Below, one piece after another: positions 8,113 through 17,024 of a stretch of 64,000 bases of DNA. The position numbers and the translations under genes were made by a program. The notes under the pieces are model-generated. The model was not told the origin of the DNA. It did no database searches and saw nothing but the letters and a program-made list of their open reading frames with translations. The stretch is from NCBI RefSeq assembly GCF_003024385.1, contig NZ_PVZN01000006.1:180469-244468 (forward strand). The letters run 5' to 3'. The stretch comes from Pseudomonas sp. BBP2017 (GTDB lineage Bacteria; Pseudomonadota; Gammaproteobacteria; Pseudomonadales; Pseudomonadaceae). How positions within the stretch are numbered: the stretch's first letter is position 1; each line of letters starts with the position of its first letter.

Positions 8113-9105
8113 TCAGCGCAGCTCGCCACACAGGTCGAGCTCGATCAGGCGGCGCACGTCTGCCAGCGGCAAGCCGGCGCCGAGCAGTAGTTGCAACTTG
8201 CCGAACGCCGCTTCGCGGGTCATCCCGCCCCCGGACAACACCCCGACCTGACGCAAGCGGCTGCCGGCTTCATATACATCCAGCTCGACCCCACCTTCAT
8301 GGCACTGGGTGATTGCCAGCACTACCACTCCTTGTGCCTGCGCTTGGGCCAGGACATCGAGAAACGCCGCATTGTCAGCCGGTCCGGTGCCGCTGCCGAA
8401 GCATTCCAGGATCAGGCCCTGCGCACCGCTGTCGAGCGCCGCTTGCAACAGCGCGGCGCCGAAGCCGGGTACCAGTGGCAGTACGGCGACCGTGGCGGTT
8501 TGTTTTGGCTGCCGATAGTCGAGTTCACTTGGCAAAGGCTGCACTTTGGCTGCACCACCGAAGCGCTTGAGCGTGACAAACGGGTGCCGGCCAAAGCTGC
8601 GCACTTTGGCGCTGCGGTTGGGTTCGAGCAGTTCGCCATGAAAATACAGCTGCACACCTGCGGCAAGGCCTTGGGCCAGAGCCTGCAGGGCGCCGAGCAG
8701 ATTTTCCCAGGCATCGCTGTCGGCAACCCCGGCCGGCAGCATGGAACCGGTGAACAGCACTGGCGCTTGCAGGCCGAGGAGCTGGAAGCTCATGGCGGCA
8801 GCGCTGTAGGCGAGGGTATCGGTACCATGCAGAATCAGCACGGCATCGCAGCCTTGGCCATCGACGGCCTCGATTACCGCCTCGCGCAGGCGCTGCCAGT
8901 ACTGGGGCGTCATGTTGGCGCTGTCGATCAGCGGCTGCATTTCGCGGAACTGCCATTGCGGGATATCGGCACGTCCGACCAGTTGCTCGCGCATCCGCTG
9001 CTCGAAACCCGAGGCCGGGGCCAGGCCGTTGGCGCTGGCCTGCATGCCGATGGTGCCACCGGTATACAGCAACATGATGTTGCGAGCGGGGTGTGCGGTT
9101 GTCAT
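8113..9105 (-). CDS. Asparaginase (type I-like, cytoplasmic)
   Basis: A 330-residue asparaginase/glutaminase-family amidohydrolase converting L-asparagine to aspartate and ammonia. Motif 1 is YTGGTIG (catalytic Thr15) and motif 2 is HGTDTLAYSA (Thr95, Asp96). GSMLP and SFGRHPFVTLKR follow as expected for the family. There is no signal peptide, which points to a cytoplasmic enzyme rather than the periplasmic AnsB type. It lies next to aspartase, transcribed in the same direction, so asparagine to aspartate to fumarate could be handled by neighbours, although a terminator separates the two. Confidence 0.9.
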   Translation of the reverse strand: MTTAHPARNIMLLYTGGTIGMQASANGLAPASGFEQRMREQLVGRADIPQWQFREMQPLIDSANMTPQYWQRLREAVIEAVDGQGCDAVLILHGTDTLAYSAAAMSFQLLGLQAPVLFTGSMLPAGVADSDAWENLLGALQALAQGLAAGVQLYFHGELLEPNRSAKVRSFGRHPFVTLKRFGGAAKVQPLPSELDYRQPKQTATVAVLPLVPGFGAALLQAALDSGAQGLILECFGSGTGPADNAAFLDVLAQAQAQGVVVLAITQCHEGGVELDVYEAGSRLRQVGVLSGGGMTREAAFGKLQLLLGAGLPLADVRRLIELDLCGELR

Positions 9106-9188
9106 GGGCCTGTCTCCGTGGTCGGCTTGTCGTTAGCTGTGCACAGTACGCCATGCCGTCAACGATACGCCACCTGTGGAGCGGGCAT

Positions 9189-9221
9189 AAAAAAAGGGCC
9201 CGGGGAGTGATCCCTGGGCCC
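9189..9221 (-). terminator. Terminator downstream of aspA
   Basis: Read on the minus strand, GGGCCC-t-GGGA-loop-TCCC-c-GGGCCC is followed by seven T residues. It lies about 57 bases past the aspA stop and separates aspA from the asparaginase gene. Confidence 0.88.
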
Positions 9222-9277
9222 TCAAAAGGTGAGAGGTGTCTAGTCCCTCGACCTGGTGAGCGGTGTTACAGCATCGG

Positions 9278-10702
9278 TTACGCTTTCAGCGGCACCAGAC
9301 GCGGAGCAATCATGTTTTCCGGACGCAGGATGTCGTTGAGCATCGCTTCGTCCAGCAGGCCTTCCTCGCGGACCAGTTCCAGCACACCACGGCCGCTTTC
9401 CAGGGCGATGGCAGCGATACGGGTCGCGTTCTCGTAGCCGATGTACGGGTTCAGGGCGGTGACCAGGCCGATCGAGTGTTCGACCAGTTCACGGCAGCGC
9501 TGTTCGTTGGCGGTGATGCCGACGATGCAGTGCTCGCGCAGCATGTCCATGGCACGTTGCAGCAGGCGGATCGAATCGAAGATCTTGTAGGCAATCAGCG
9601 GTTCCATCACGTTCAACTGCAGCTGGCCGCCTTCGGCAGCGACGGTCAGGGCCAGGTCGTTGCCCATGATGGCGAAGGCCACCTGGTTCACGGCTTCCGG
9701 GATTACCGGGTTGACCTTGCCTGGCATGATCGAGCTGCCTGGCTGACGCGCTGGCAGGTTGATCTCGTTGATGCCGGTACGTGGGCCGCTGGACAGCAGA
9801 CGCAGGTCGTTGCAGATCTTCGACAGCTTGACTGCGGTCCGCTTGAGCATGCCCGAGAACAGGACGAAGGCGCCCATGTCCGAGGTGGCTTCGATCAGGT
9901 CGGCTGCTGGTACCAGCGGCTGGCCGCTGATGGTCGCCAGACGCTGTACGGCCAGGGCCTGGTAGCCAGGGTCGGCGTTGATGCCGGTGCCGATGGCGGT
10001 GCCACCCAGGTTGATTTCGGTCAGCAGTTCCGGAGCCAGCGAGCGCAGGCGCTGCAGGTCTTCGGTCATGGTGGTGGCGAAAGCGCGGAATTCCTGGCCC
10101 AGGGTCATCGGCACGGCGTCCTGCAGCTGGGTACGGCCCATCTTCAGAACGTGGTCGAATTCCTTGCCTTTGGCGGCGAAGGCCTGAATCAGGCTGTCGA
10201 GGCTGGCCAGCAGGGCATCGTGACCGAGCAGCAGACCCAGACGGATCGCGGTCGGGTAGGCGTCGTTGGTCGACTGCGCCATGTTCACGTCGTTGTTCGG
10301 GTGCAGGTACTTGTACTCGCCCTTCTGGTGGCCCATGGCCTCCAGCGCGATGTTGGCGATTACTTCGTTGGCGTTCATGTTGGTAGAAGTACCAGCACCG
10401 CCTTGAATCATGTCGACCACGAACTGCTCGTGGTAGTCACCGCGGATCAGACGGGCGCAGGCCTCGCTGATGGCGGCGTGCTTGGCATCGCTCAGGTGGC
10501 CCAGCTCACGGTTGGCGTCGGCAGCCGCCTGCTTGACCATCGCCAGGGCGACAACCAGCTTGGGATAGTGCGACAGCGGAACACCGGAAAGGTGGAAGTT
10601 GTTGGCAGCGCGCAGGGTCTGGATGCCGTAGTAGGCATCAGCTGGGACTTCAAGGGTGCCAAGCAGGTCTTTTTCGACGCGGAACGATGCAGCAGCGGAC
10701 AT
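9278..10702 (-). CDS. aspA: Aspartate ammonia-lyase (aspartase)
   Basis: A 474-residue member of the aspartase/fumarase superfamily; it interconverts aspartate with fumarate and ammonia. The signature loop GSSIMPGKVN is at residues 322-331, with the catalytic Ser at about 324. GAGTSTNMNANEV and the substrate-binding QSTNDAYPT are also present. The N-terminus FRVEKDLLGTLEVPADAYYG resembles E. coli AspA (EDLLGTREVPADAYYG) more than FumC. ATG 10702 was chosen on that basis; upstream in-frame ATGs would add a hydrophobic stub. A LysR gene starts 178 bases away on the other strand, a usual arrangement for a dedicated regulator. Confidence 0.92.
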   Translation of the reverse strand: MSAAASFRVEKDLLGTLEVPADAYYGIQTLRAANNFHLSGVPLSHYPKLVVALAMVKQAAADANRELGHLSDAKHAAISEACARLIRGDYHEQFVVDMIQGGAGTSTNMNANEVIANIALEAMGHQKGEYKYLHPNNDVNMAQSTNDAYPTAIRLGLLLGHDALLASLDSLIQAFAAKGKEFDHVLKMGRTQLQDAVPMTLGQEFRAFATTMTEDLQRLRSLAPELLTEINLGGTAIGTGINADPGYQALAVQRLATISGQPLVPAADLIEATSDMGAFVLFSGMLKRTAVKLSKICNDLRLLSSGPRTGINEINLPARQPGSSIMPGKVNPVIPEAVNQVAFAIMGNDLALTVAAEGGQLQLNVMEPLIAYKIFDSIRLLQRAMDMLREHCIVGITANEQRCRELVEHSIGLVTALNPYIGYENATRIAAIALESGRGVLELVREEGLLDEAMLNDILRPENMIAPRLVPLKA

Positions 10703-10880
10703 GATAAATATCATCTCGAGGTAGGCCCGGCACATGCCGGAATGGCGCCAATCCTAGGCCTGCGGCGATTTTGCGGCCAATGCTGTTGCACGCTAACCTA
10801 TGCACAAACGGCATAATAGTTGATGTGACGCCAACCGACATTCGAGCGTGTGCCATTTTGGTGCATGCCTGGAGAGACAG

Positions 10881-11792
10881 ATGAACCTTGAAAGCAAATG
10901 GCTGGAAGACTTCAGCGCCCTGGCGGCGACCCGCAGCTTTTCCCAGGCCGCCGAGCGCCGCTTCGTGACCCAGCCGGCCTTCAGCCGACGCATTCGCAGC
11001 CTTGAGGCTGCGCTGGGGCTGACCCTGGTCAACCGCTCGCGCACGCCAATCGAGCTGACCGCAGCAGGTCAGTTGTTTCTGGTGACGGCGCGTACTGTGG
11101 TCGATCAGCTGGGCGAAGTGCTGCGCCATTTGCATCACCTGGAGGGCGGGCAGGGTGAGGTCATTCAAGTTGCCGCAGCGCACTCGCTGGCCTTGGGCTT
11201 CTTTCCGCGCTGGATCGCCCAGTTGCGTAACGATGGCCTGAACATTGCCACTCGCCTGGTGGCGACCAACGTTGGCGACGCGGTGCATGCTTTGCGTGAA
11301 GGCGGCTGCGACCTGATGCTGGCGTTCTATGACCCCGACGCTGCCCTGCAGATGGATGCCGAGATATTCCCTTCGCTGCACATGGGCAACACTGAGATGC
11401 TCCCGGTGTGCGCCGCTGACGCCGACGGCAAGCCACTGTTCGACCTCGAAGGCGAGGGCAGTGTGCCGTTACTGGCTTATAGCGCTGGTGCGTTTCTTGG
11501 GCGCTCGGTCAATCTGCTGCTGCGCCAGCGCGCCCTGCGATTCACTACGGTGTATGAAACGGCGATGGCCGACAGCCTCAAAAGCATGGCCCTGGAAGGC
11601 CTGGGTATCGCCTGGGTGCCACGGCTATCGGCGCGTGCCGAGCTTGAGCGCAACGAGTTGGTGATCTGCGGCGGTAGCCAGTGGCACGTGCCACTGGAAA
11701 TTCGCTTGTACCGCTGCGCCTTGGTGCGTAAGGCCAACGTAAGGCTGTTATGGCGCAAGCTGGAGTCGGCTGCCGCCCAGGGCGAGGCTTGA
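10881..11792 (+). CDS. LysR-family transcriptional regulator divergent from aspA
   Basis: A 303-residue LysR protein. The N-terminal helix-turn-helix (about residues 1-62) contains FSQAAERRFVTQPAFSRRIRSLEAALG, followed by an effector-binding domain (about 90-290). The start at 10881 is preceded by GGAGAGACAG. Its divergent position to aspA makes aspA the likely target; the ligand cannot be read. The shared intergenic region (10703-10880) should hold both promoters and the LysR sites. Confidence 0.9.
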   Translation: MNLESKWLEDFSALAATRSFSQAAERRFVTQPAFSRRIRSLEAALGLTLVNRSRTPIELTAAGQLFLVTARTVVDQLGEVLRHLHHLEGGQGEVIQVAAAHSLALGFFPRWIAQLRNDGLNIATRLVATNVGDAVHALREGGCDLMLAFYDPDAALQMDAEIFPSLHMGNTEMLPVCAADADGKPLFDLEGEGSVPLLAYSAGAFLGRSVNLLLRQRALRFTTVYETAMADSLKSMALEGLGIAWVPRLSARAELERNELVICGGSQWHVPLEIRLYRCALVRKANVRLLWRKLESAAAQGEA

Positions 11793-11796
11793 CGTT

Positions 11797-12438
11797 TCAC
11801 TGCGAGTGGCGTTGCAGGTGCGCAATGATGTTGTTGCGGTTGGCGTCGCTGTAGCGGTAGCAGTGGGGCCGGTTCCAAGCCCGCTCAGGGAATCCGTAGG
11901 TTTCGCATGTGAGGACCCAGGCCTTTGTCTGCTTTTCGGCATCCTCATGGGTTGTCCCAAGCATATGGCCGATTTCGTGCGCCGGGCTTGCGTAGGAGCT
12001 GCGTGAGGCAATTGCGAAGTTACCTTCGAACTGCGCCAGGCCCTGGATAACGTTGCCATTGTCGAGTGTCTCGAAAACGTTCTCGGTCACCAGGATCGAC
12101 TTGTTGATGCCCTTTGGATAATGCTGGAATTTCAGGTCGGCCACGGCGTGGTGGAAGGCCTGCAGCGTGTCCTTCGCGTTGTTGCGGCCCGCATAGTCGA
12201 TGCCGGTGATACCCGCAATGTTGCGATGGAATATCACCTCGATCGGGTGTGAGGTGAACGCGCGCATTTCGTCTTCCCAGTGTTGCAGGTAATTGCTGTG
12301 CAACGATTGCTCGCTGACTCCTGCCAGCTCATCGTGCAGGTAGACGTGGACGATCAAGGTGTCGTTGGCCATTGCAGCTGACAAGCGTAAGGTGCACGAC
12401 AGAAGCAGGAATGTGGCGAGTCGTTTGATGTACGGCAT
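11797..12438 (-). CDS. Small secreted zinc metalloprotease of the metzincin type
   Basis: A 213-residue protein with a signal peptide ([22 protein letters not shown]; cleavage probably after the AMA near residue 24). The zinc motif [11 protein letters not shown] (residues 154-164) has all three His ligands and the Glu base of the metzincin pattern HExxHxxGxxH. Two later cysteines (C178, C193) may pair. After the motif comes a HCYRYSDAN segment like the RxSNP turn of reprolysin-like peptidases, but no Met is present where a Met-turn is expected. ATG 12438 gives the natural signal peptide. It converges with the LysR gene (4 bases between stops). The substrate is unknown. Confidence 0.78.
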   Translation of the reverse strand: MPYIKRLATFLLLSCTLRLSAAMANDTLIVHVYLHDELAGVSEQSLHSNYLQHWEDEMRAFTSHPIEVIFHRNIAGITGIDYAGRNNAKDTLQAFHHAVADLKFQHYPKGINKSILVTENVFETLDNGNVIQGLAQFEGNFAIASRSSYASPAHEIGHMLGTTHEDAEKQTKAWVLTCETYGFPERAWNRPHCYRYSDANRNNIIAHLQRHSQ

Positions 12439-12661
12439 AGTGGAGCCCCTTCGCAAGGTGGGTATGGGCGCATGCTCCAATACCGGCGACAAGAGAGGCA
12501 CTTGGAAAGACTTTCGCAGGGCGGGTCTGTTGCGGAAAAGTTGTCCCGCGAGACAGCTTGCCCTTTGATCCGCCATGTGCTTGTGGGGGTGGGCGGGCCG
12601 CCTGGAAATACGCTACAATCCCGCGCTTTCGGCCGATCCGGTCGATTTAGAATCCGTATGA

Positions 12662-12716
12662 CAAGCCACGCCGGTCCCCCTGCGTGGCTTGTTGCTTTTA
12701 GCGCGCCAGAAGGCGC
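12662..12716 (+). promoter_or_regulatory. Hairpin leader upstream of purE
   Basis: A perfect 10-bp stem CAAGCCACGC / GCGTGGCTTG (12662-12671 with 12682-12691) is followed by TTGCTTTTAG. Immediately after comes a second small stem, GCGCC-AGAA-GGCGC (12703-12716), which ends just before the purE ribosome site AGGAGAGG. No + strand gene ends nearby, so the first hairpin looks like an attenuator or mRNA-stability element in the purE leader. The nature of any signal is not visible. Confidence 0.5.
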
Positions 12717-12735
12717 TTGCAGGAGAGGCTCGACG

Positions 12736-13227
12736 ATGAGTGCACTGGTTGGCGTGATCATGGGCTCCAAGTCCGATTGGTCCACCCTTAGCCACACCGC
12801 CGATATGCTGGAGAAACTCGGCATTCCCTACGAGGTCAAGGTGGTTTCCGCCCACCGCACCCCGGACTTGCTGTTCCAGTATGCCGAAGAGGCTGAAGGC
12901 CGTGGCATTGAGGTGATCATCGCCGGGGCCGGTGGCGCTGCCCACTTGCCAGGCATGTGTGCGGCCAAGACCCATCTGCCTGTTCTGGGCGTACCGGTCC
13001 AGTCGTCGATGCTCTCCGGTGTCGATTCGCTGCTGTCGATCGTGCAGATGCCCGCCGGTATTCCGGTTGCCACCCTGGCCATCGGCAAGGCTGGTGCGAT
13101 CAACGCCGCGCTGCTCTCGGCGAGCATCCTCGGCGCCAAGCACCCGCAGTTCCACACGGTGCTGAAGCAGTTCCGCGCTGAGCAGACAGACAACGTTCTG
13201 GACAATCCAGATCCGCGCCAGGCCTGA
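12736..13227 (+). CDS. purE: N5-carboxyaminoimidazole ribonucleotide mutase
   Basis: A 163-residue class I PurE that converts N5-CAIR to CAIR in purine synthesis. The start [18 protein letters not shown] contains the conserved [19 protein letters not shown] and [12 protein letters not shown] are the substrate-binding loops. ATG 12736 follows AGGAGAGG; the open frame upstream has no homology. The purK start follows after 10 bases, so the two are co-transcribed. Confidence 0.96.
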   Translation: MSALVGVIMGSKSDWSTLSHTADMLEKLGIPYEVKVVSAHRTPDLLFQYAEEAEGRGIEVIIAGAGGAAHLPGMCAAKTHLPVLGVPVQSSMLSGVDSLLSIVQMPAGIPVATLAIGKAGAINAALLSASILGAKHPQFHTVLKQFRAEQTDNVLDNPDPRQA

Positions 13228-13237
13228 GGTCAAAAGC

Positions 13238-14320
13238 ATGAAAATCGGTGTAATCGGTGGCGGCCAGCTGGGTCGCATGTTGGCCCTGGCAGGAACGCCG
13301 CTGGGCATGAACTTCGCTTTCCTCGACCCGGCCCCGGACGCTTGCGCCGCGCCATTGGGTGAGCACCTGCGTGCCGATTACGGCGACCAGGAGCACCTGC
13401 GCCAGCTGGCCGACGAAGTCGATCTGGTCACGTTCGAGTTCGAAAGCGTCCCGGCTGAAACCGTGGCTTTCCTGTCGCAATTTGTCCCGGTCTACCCGAG
13501 TGCCGAATCGCTGCGTATCGCCCGCGATCGCTGGTTCGAAAAGAGCATGTTCAAGGACCTGGGCATTCCGACGCCGTCGTTCGCCGACATCCAGTCGCAA
13601 GCTGACCTGGACGCCGCAGTGGCCAGCATCGGCCTGCCGGCCGTGCTCAAGACCCGTACCCTGGGTTATGACGGAAAAGGCCAGAAAGTGCTGCGAACTG
13701 CCGAGGATGTTGTGGGTACCTTCGACGAACTCGGCAGCGTGCCATGCCTGCTGGAAGGCTTCGTGCCGTTCACCGGCGAAGTCTCGCTGATCGCCGTGCG
13801 TGCCCGTGATGGCGAAACCCGTTTCTACCCGTTGGTGCACAACACCCACGAGAACGGCATTCTGCGTCTGTCGGTTGCCAGTGAAGACCACCTGCTTCAG
13901 AACCTGGCCGAGGACTACGCCGGTCGCGTGCTCAAGCAGCTCGACTATGTCGGCGTGCTGGCGTTCGAGTTCTTCGAAGTCGACGGTGGCCTGAAGGCCA
14001 ACGAGATCGCCCCACGGGTGCACAACTCCGGGCACTGGACCATCGAAGGCGCCGAGTGCAGCCAGTTCGAAAACCACCTGCGCGCCGTTGCTGGCTTGCC
14101 GCTGGGCTCGACCGCCAAGGTCGGCGAAAGCGCCATGCTCAACTTCATCGGTGAAGTACCGGCGGTAGACAAAGTGGTTGCCATCGACGAATGCCACCTG
14201 CATCACTACGGCAAGGCCTTCAAGGTCGGACGCAAGGTTGGTCACGCCACCCTGCGTTGTGATGACATGGCGACCCTGGAGCAAAAAATCCAGCAGGTCG
14301 AAGCCCTGATCAAGGGCTGA
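13238..14320 (+). CDS. purK: N5-carboxyaminoimidazole ribonucleotide synthase
   Basis: A 360-residue ATP-grasp enzyme making N5-CAIR from AIR, bicarbonate and ATP. The N-terminal GGGQLGRMLALAG is the dinucleotide-like preATP-grasp motif. Further on are TRTLGYDGKGQ and EIAPRVHNSGHWTIEGAECSQFENH, both hallmark PurK segments. It supplies the substrate of PurE, encoded just upstream. Confidence 0.96.
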   Translation: MKIGVIGGGQLGRMLALAGTPLGMNFAFLDPAPDACAAPLGEHLRADYGDQEHLRQLADEVDLVTFEFESVPAETVAFLSQFVPVYPSAESLRIARDRWFEKSMFKDLGIPTPSFADIQSQADLDAAVASIGLPAVLKTRTLGYDGKGQKVLRTAEDVVGTFDELGSVPCLLEGFVPFTGEVSLIAVRARDGETRFYPLVHNTHENGILRLSVASEDHLLQNLAEDYAGRVLKQLDYVGVLAFEFFEVDGGLKANEIAPRVHNSGHWTIEGAECSQFENHLRAVAGLPLGSTAKVGESAMLNFIGEVPAVDKVVAIDECHLHHYGKAFKVGRKVGHATLRCDDMATLEQKIQQVEALIKG

Positions 14321-14412
14321 AGGGACTTCCACTCTTCAGCATCCCTCTGATGGCAGGATGCCAAAGCGCTGACTAGGCTTTGGCAAGTGCCACTTCATTC
14401 AGAGGGAATGCC

Positions 14413-14658
14413 ATGGGTATCATCGGAACCATCTTCATCGGCCTGATCGTCGGTCTGCTGGCACGCTTTATCAAGCCCGGCGATGACACCATGGGCTGGA
14501 TCATGACCATTCTCCTCGGTATTGCCGGATCGCTCGCTGCGACCTACGGCGGCCAGGCGCTGGGCATCTACCAGGCCGGAGAGGGCGCCGGTTTCCTCGG
14601 TGCGCTAGTGGGTGCGGTTGTGCTTCTGGTGATCTACGGCATGGTCAAAAAGAACTGA
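14413..14658 (+). CDS. GlsB/YeaQ/YmgE-family stress-response membrane protein
   Basis: An 81-residue, very hydrophobic protein with three predicted membrane segments and the family pattern GIIGTIFIGLIVGLLARFIKPGDD, then a glycine-rich middle and a C-terminal helix VGAVVLLVIYGMVKKN. The start at 14413 is preceded by GAGGGAATG. Family members are transglycosylase-associated or stress-induced inner-membrane proteins without a defined reaction. A strong terminator follows immediately. Confidence 0.88.
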   Translation: MGIIGTIFIGLIVGLLARFIKPGDDTMGWIMTILLGIAGSLAATYGGQALGIYQAGEGAGFLGALVGAVVLLVIYGMVKKN

Positions 14659-14669
14659 CGACAGGCTAG

Positions 14670-14702
14670 AATGCTCGGCAATTTCTGTTGCCGAGCATTT
14701 TC
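14670..14702 (+). terminator. Terminator of the GlsB-like gene
   Basis: A perfect 12-bp stem AATGCTCGGCAA / TTGCCGAGCATT with a 6-base loop (14670-14699) runs into a TTTTC tail. The next gene's ATG begins at 14703, directly after the T-tract. Confidence 0.85.
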
Positions 14703-15236
14703 ATGCGCCGTGTATTACTGCTTTCATTGTTGCTCATCAGCAGCCTGGCCCGTGCTGAGCTGGCGGAAACCGACTGGCTGGAGCTGATGCCCAAGTCGGA
14801 CCAGAAAGCGCTGGAGCAAATGCCGGAGATCGATCACAACTCCCCGGAAGCCATGGGCACTTTCACCGAGAAGGGGGGTATGAAACAGGCCAAGGGCTTA
14901 CCGGCGGTGATGTATTCGAACAAGACCGTAGCCGCCATGAATGGCAGGCAGATCCGTTTGGGTGGCTATCCGGTGCCGTTGGAAACTGATGCCAAGGGCA
15001 ACAGCACGCTGTTCTTCCTCGTGCCTTATCCGGGGGCCTGCATCCACGTCCCGCCACCACCGCCAAATCAGTTGGTGCTGGTGCGTTACCCCAAGGGTTT
15101 GAAGCTGGACGATATCTATACACCGCTGTGGGTCAACGGCACGTTGAAAATCGAGAAAGTCAGCAATGATCTGGCCGACGCCGCCTATGCAATGGATGCG
15201 GCCAAGGTGCGGGTAGTGGAAGACGCCGATTTGTAA
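14703..15236 (+). CDS. DUF3299-family periplasmic protein
   Basis: A 177-residue exported protein with signal peptide MRRVLLLSLLLISSLARA. The mature part starts LAETDWLELMP and contains GGYPVPLE and YPGACIHVPPPPPNQLVLV, both typical of DUF3299. The conserved Cys-His pair in GACIHVPPP suggests a metal or redox role, but the function is unknown. The start at 14703 gives the best signal peptide. No separate ribosome site is visible, because the upstream bases are the 3' arm and T-tract of a terminator. A TTG at 14688 is an alternative start. Confidence 0.8.
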   Translation: MRRVLLLSLLLISSLARAELAETDWLELMPKSDQKALEQMPEIDHNSPEAMGTFTEKGGMKQAKGLPAVMYSNKTVAAMNGRQIRLGGYPVPLETDAKGNSTLFFLVPYPGACIHVPPPPPNQLVLVRYPKGLKLDDIYTPLWVNGTLKIEKVSNDLADAAYAMDAAKVRVVEDADL

Positions 15237-15238
15237 CG

Positions 15239-15265
15239 GTAGGAGCCGGCATTGCCGGCTCCTAC
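15239..15265. repeat. REP-like palindrome
   Basis: A perfect inverted repeat GTAGGAGCCGGC-att-GCCGGCTCCTAC directly follows the DUF3299 stop. The same arm sequence occurs again at 33649. It resembles REP elements of the P. putida group and could also act as a bidirectional transcript end. Confidence 0.75.
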
Positions 15266-15280
15266 AGTCAAGCTAGCGAC

Positions 15281-16177
15281 CTAGAGCAGTTCGCTGCCGA
15301 TAGTCAGGCTCAGCGAATGCGTCGCCCCAGGCGCCAGCGTCACCACGTCGTCCCAGACGTTCGCAGTCTCTATACACAGCATGCGCTGCCAGCCATCATC
15401 GGCCATGTCCGCCAGTTCGGCCGCCCGTTCGGTCCATGGATTCCAGATCACCGCCGAGCGCGAACCGCTGCTGCTCAGGCGAATACGCCGGTTCCAGTTC
15501 GGGTCGACAATGCTCAACTGCTCAGGGGCCTGCAAGTAGATGCGATCAGTCTCACCGGTAAAACCCAGATTGCCCTGTTGCGTGCGTTGCTCCCAGTTGG
15601 CCAGGGTTTCGATATAGCCCAGGCCATCAACACCTTCTACCTGCACCTCACGCACATCGCTGACTGCAAAGTAGCTGTGTAGCGCCTGGCTCATGGTGAT
15701 CGGGACGTTGTCGAGGTTGTAGCTGGAGAGGGTGATACTCAGCTGTTCGCCCATGACGATGCTCAGCTTGAGTTCGACATTGTGTGGCCAACCGGGGAGG
15801 TCGCCCTGAGATTCGGACAGGGTGAATTCAACCCGTACAGTGTTGTCGCTGCTGTCGATATTCAGCAACTGCCAATCGCGACCACGCACCAGGCCATGGG
15901 CCGGACCGTCTTCACCGCGATACATGGCTTGCACAGCTGCGGGGTTACGCTTGAGGTTGCCAAACCAGGGCCAGCACACCGGAACCCCGGCGCGCACGGA
16001 TTTACCCTGCTTGAAGATGGCCTGTTCGCTGAGCCACAGCAAAGGCGGCTCGCCGAGCCGCTGATAGCTCAAAACCTGGGCGCCCTGCTGGGCTACCAGC
16101 AGTTCGGCAGTGTCGCTGGTGATGCGCCAGCAATTGAGCTCGCCGTGTTGTTCGGATTCGACCTTGGGTGTGGACAT
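15281..16177 (-). CDS. D-hexose-6-phosphate mutarotase (YeaD-like)
   Basis: A 298-residue galactose-mutarotase-fold protein of the YeaD/glucose-6-phosphate 1-epimerase family. Visible landmarks are GAQVLSYQRLGEPPLLWLS, RAGVPVCWPWFGN, GPAHGLVRGRDWQL with the family's His, and VIWNPWTERAAELADMADDGW near the C-terminus. It catalyses anomer exchange of sugar 6-phosphates in the cytoplasm. ATG 16177 was chosen; the longer reading upstream adds a basic stretch not found in the family. Confidence 0.87.
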   Translation of the reverse strand: MSTPKVESEQHGELNCWRITSDTAELLVAQQGAQVLSYQRLGEPPLLWLSEQAIFKQGKSVRAGVPVCWPWFGNLKRNPAAVQAMYRGEDGPAHGLVRGRDWQLLNIDSSDNTVRVEFTLSESQGDLPGWPHNVELKLSIVMGEQLSITLSSYNLDNVPITMSQALHSYFAVSDVREVQVEGVDGLGYIETLANWEQRTQQGNLGFTGETDRIYLQAPEQLSIVDPNWNRRIRLSSSGSRSAVIWNPWTERAAELADMADDGWQRMLCIETANVWDDVVTLAPGATHSLSLTIGSELL

Positions 16178-16249
16178 GCGCTTGATCTCGTTGGTTTGCC
16201 GTACGGTTTTCGACCGCTTGCATACCTTCAAGTTTACCGCGCAGCCGTG

Positions 16250-16651
16250 TCAGCGACGAGGAGGAACCGAACGGGTACGGCCGCTGCCATCGATAGCAAC
16301 GAACACAAACACAGCCTCGGTCACTTTGCGCCATTCGCTGGACAGCGGATCGTCGCTCCACACCTCGACCATCATCTGGATCGAGCTGCGGCCGATTTCC
16401 AGGGTCTGGGTATAGAAGGACAACTGCGCGCCAACAGCCACAGGGACCAGGAAGGCCATACGGTCGATGGCCACGGTTGCCACTCGGCCACCGGCGACGC
16501 GACTGGCCATAGCGGTGCCGGCCAGGTCCATCTGAGCGACCAGCCAGCCGCCGAAAATATCGCCGAAACCGTTGGTTTCACGTGGCAACGCAGTGATCTG
16601 CAAGGCCAGGTCGCCTTGCGGGATAGGATCTTCTTGTTCGAGTTCAATCAT
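16250..16651 (-). CDS. Acyl-CoA thioesterase, YciA type hotdog fold
   Basis: A 133-residue hotdog-fold thioesterase. The conserved pattern TNGFGDIFGGWLVAQMDLAG (about residues 26-45) contains the catalytic Asn and Asp and the GGW loop of YciA-type acyl-CoA hydrolases. VATVAIDRMAFLVPV and a C-terminal VFVFVAID complete the fold. It cleaves short- to medium-chain acyl-CoA; the precise substrate is unknown. Confidence 0.87.
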   Translation of the reverse strand: MIELEQEDPIPQGDLALQITALPRETNGFGDIFGGWLVAQMDLAGTAMASRVAGGRVATVAIDRMAFLVPVAVGAQLSFYTQTLEIGRSSIQMMVEVWSDDPLSSEWRKVTEAVFVFVAIDGSGRTRSVPPRR

Positions 16652-17024
16652 GCCGGGGGTGCCTCTGACCCGTGACGCTTCGTTGGTTGGCGCTATGACA
16701 GACGCCTCGAAAAACGATTCAGCACAACTATTCTACGCTGCTTTCGCTTTGCCAGGCGGCGAAGGGAAACTCTGCGAAACCGACTAAGCATATCTAGCGG
16801 CGTTTTCGCACAACATCCTTCAGAAGACGCAACCTTTTCCTACAGGCGGCCAGTATATAGAGCGAAAAGCGCAGCGACGACCATACAGTCATGAATAGTT
16901 GTATTGAATATGTACTGCGATGTGCTTTTTCCGGCAATTTGCTATGGTTTGGCGCTTCCCAGGTCGAAACCCGCGTCACAGGCGGCCTGCAGTATCAATA
17001 AAGCAATACCAATAAGAGATACCT
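16652..17024. other. Intergenic region, 373 bases
   Basis: No convincing gene is seen here. The region is more AT-rich than its neighbours, especially 16880-17010, and must hold the promoters of the thioesterase (leftward) and MFS transporter (rightward) genes. No named operator was recognised. Confidence 0.5.

Noticed and set aside
9263..10816. A 517-codon + strand open frame across aspA
   Set aside because: Antisense shadow of aspA; no motif.
14360..14394. CCAAAGC...GGCTTTGG hairpin after purK
   Set aside because: No T-tract follows and the stem is short, so it is not called a terminator.
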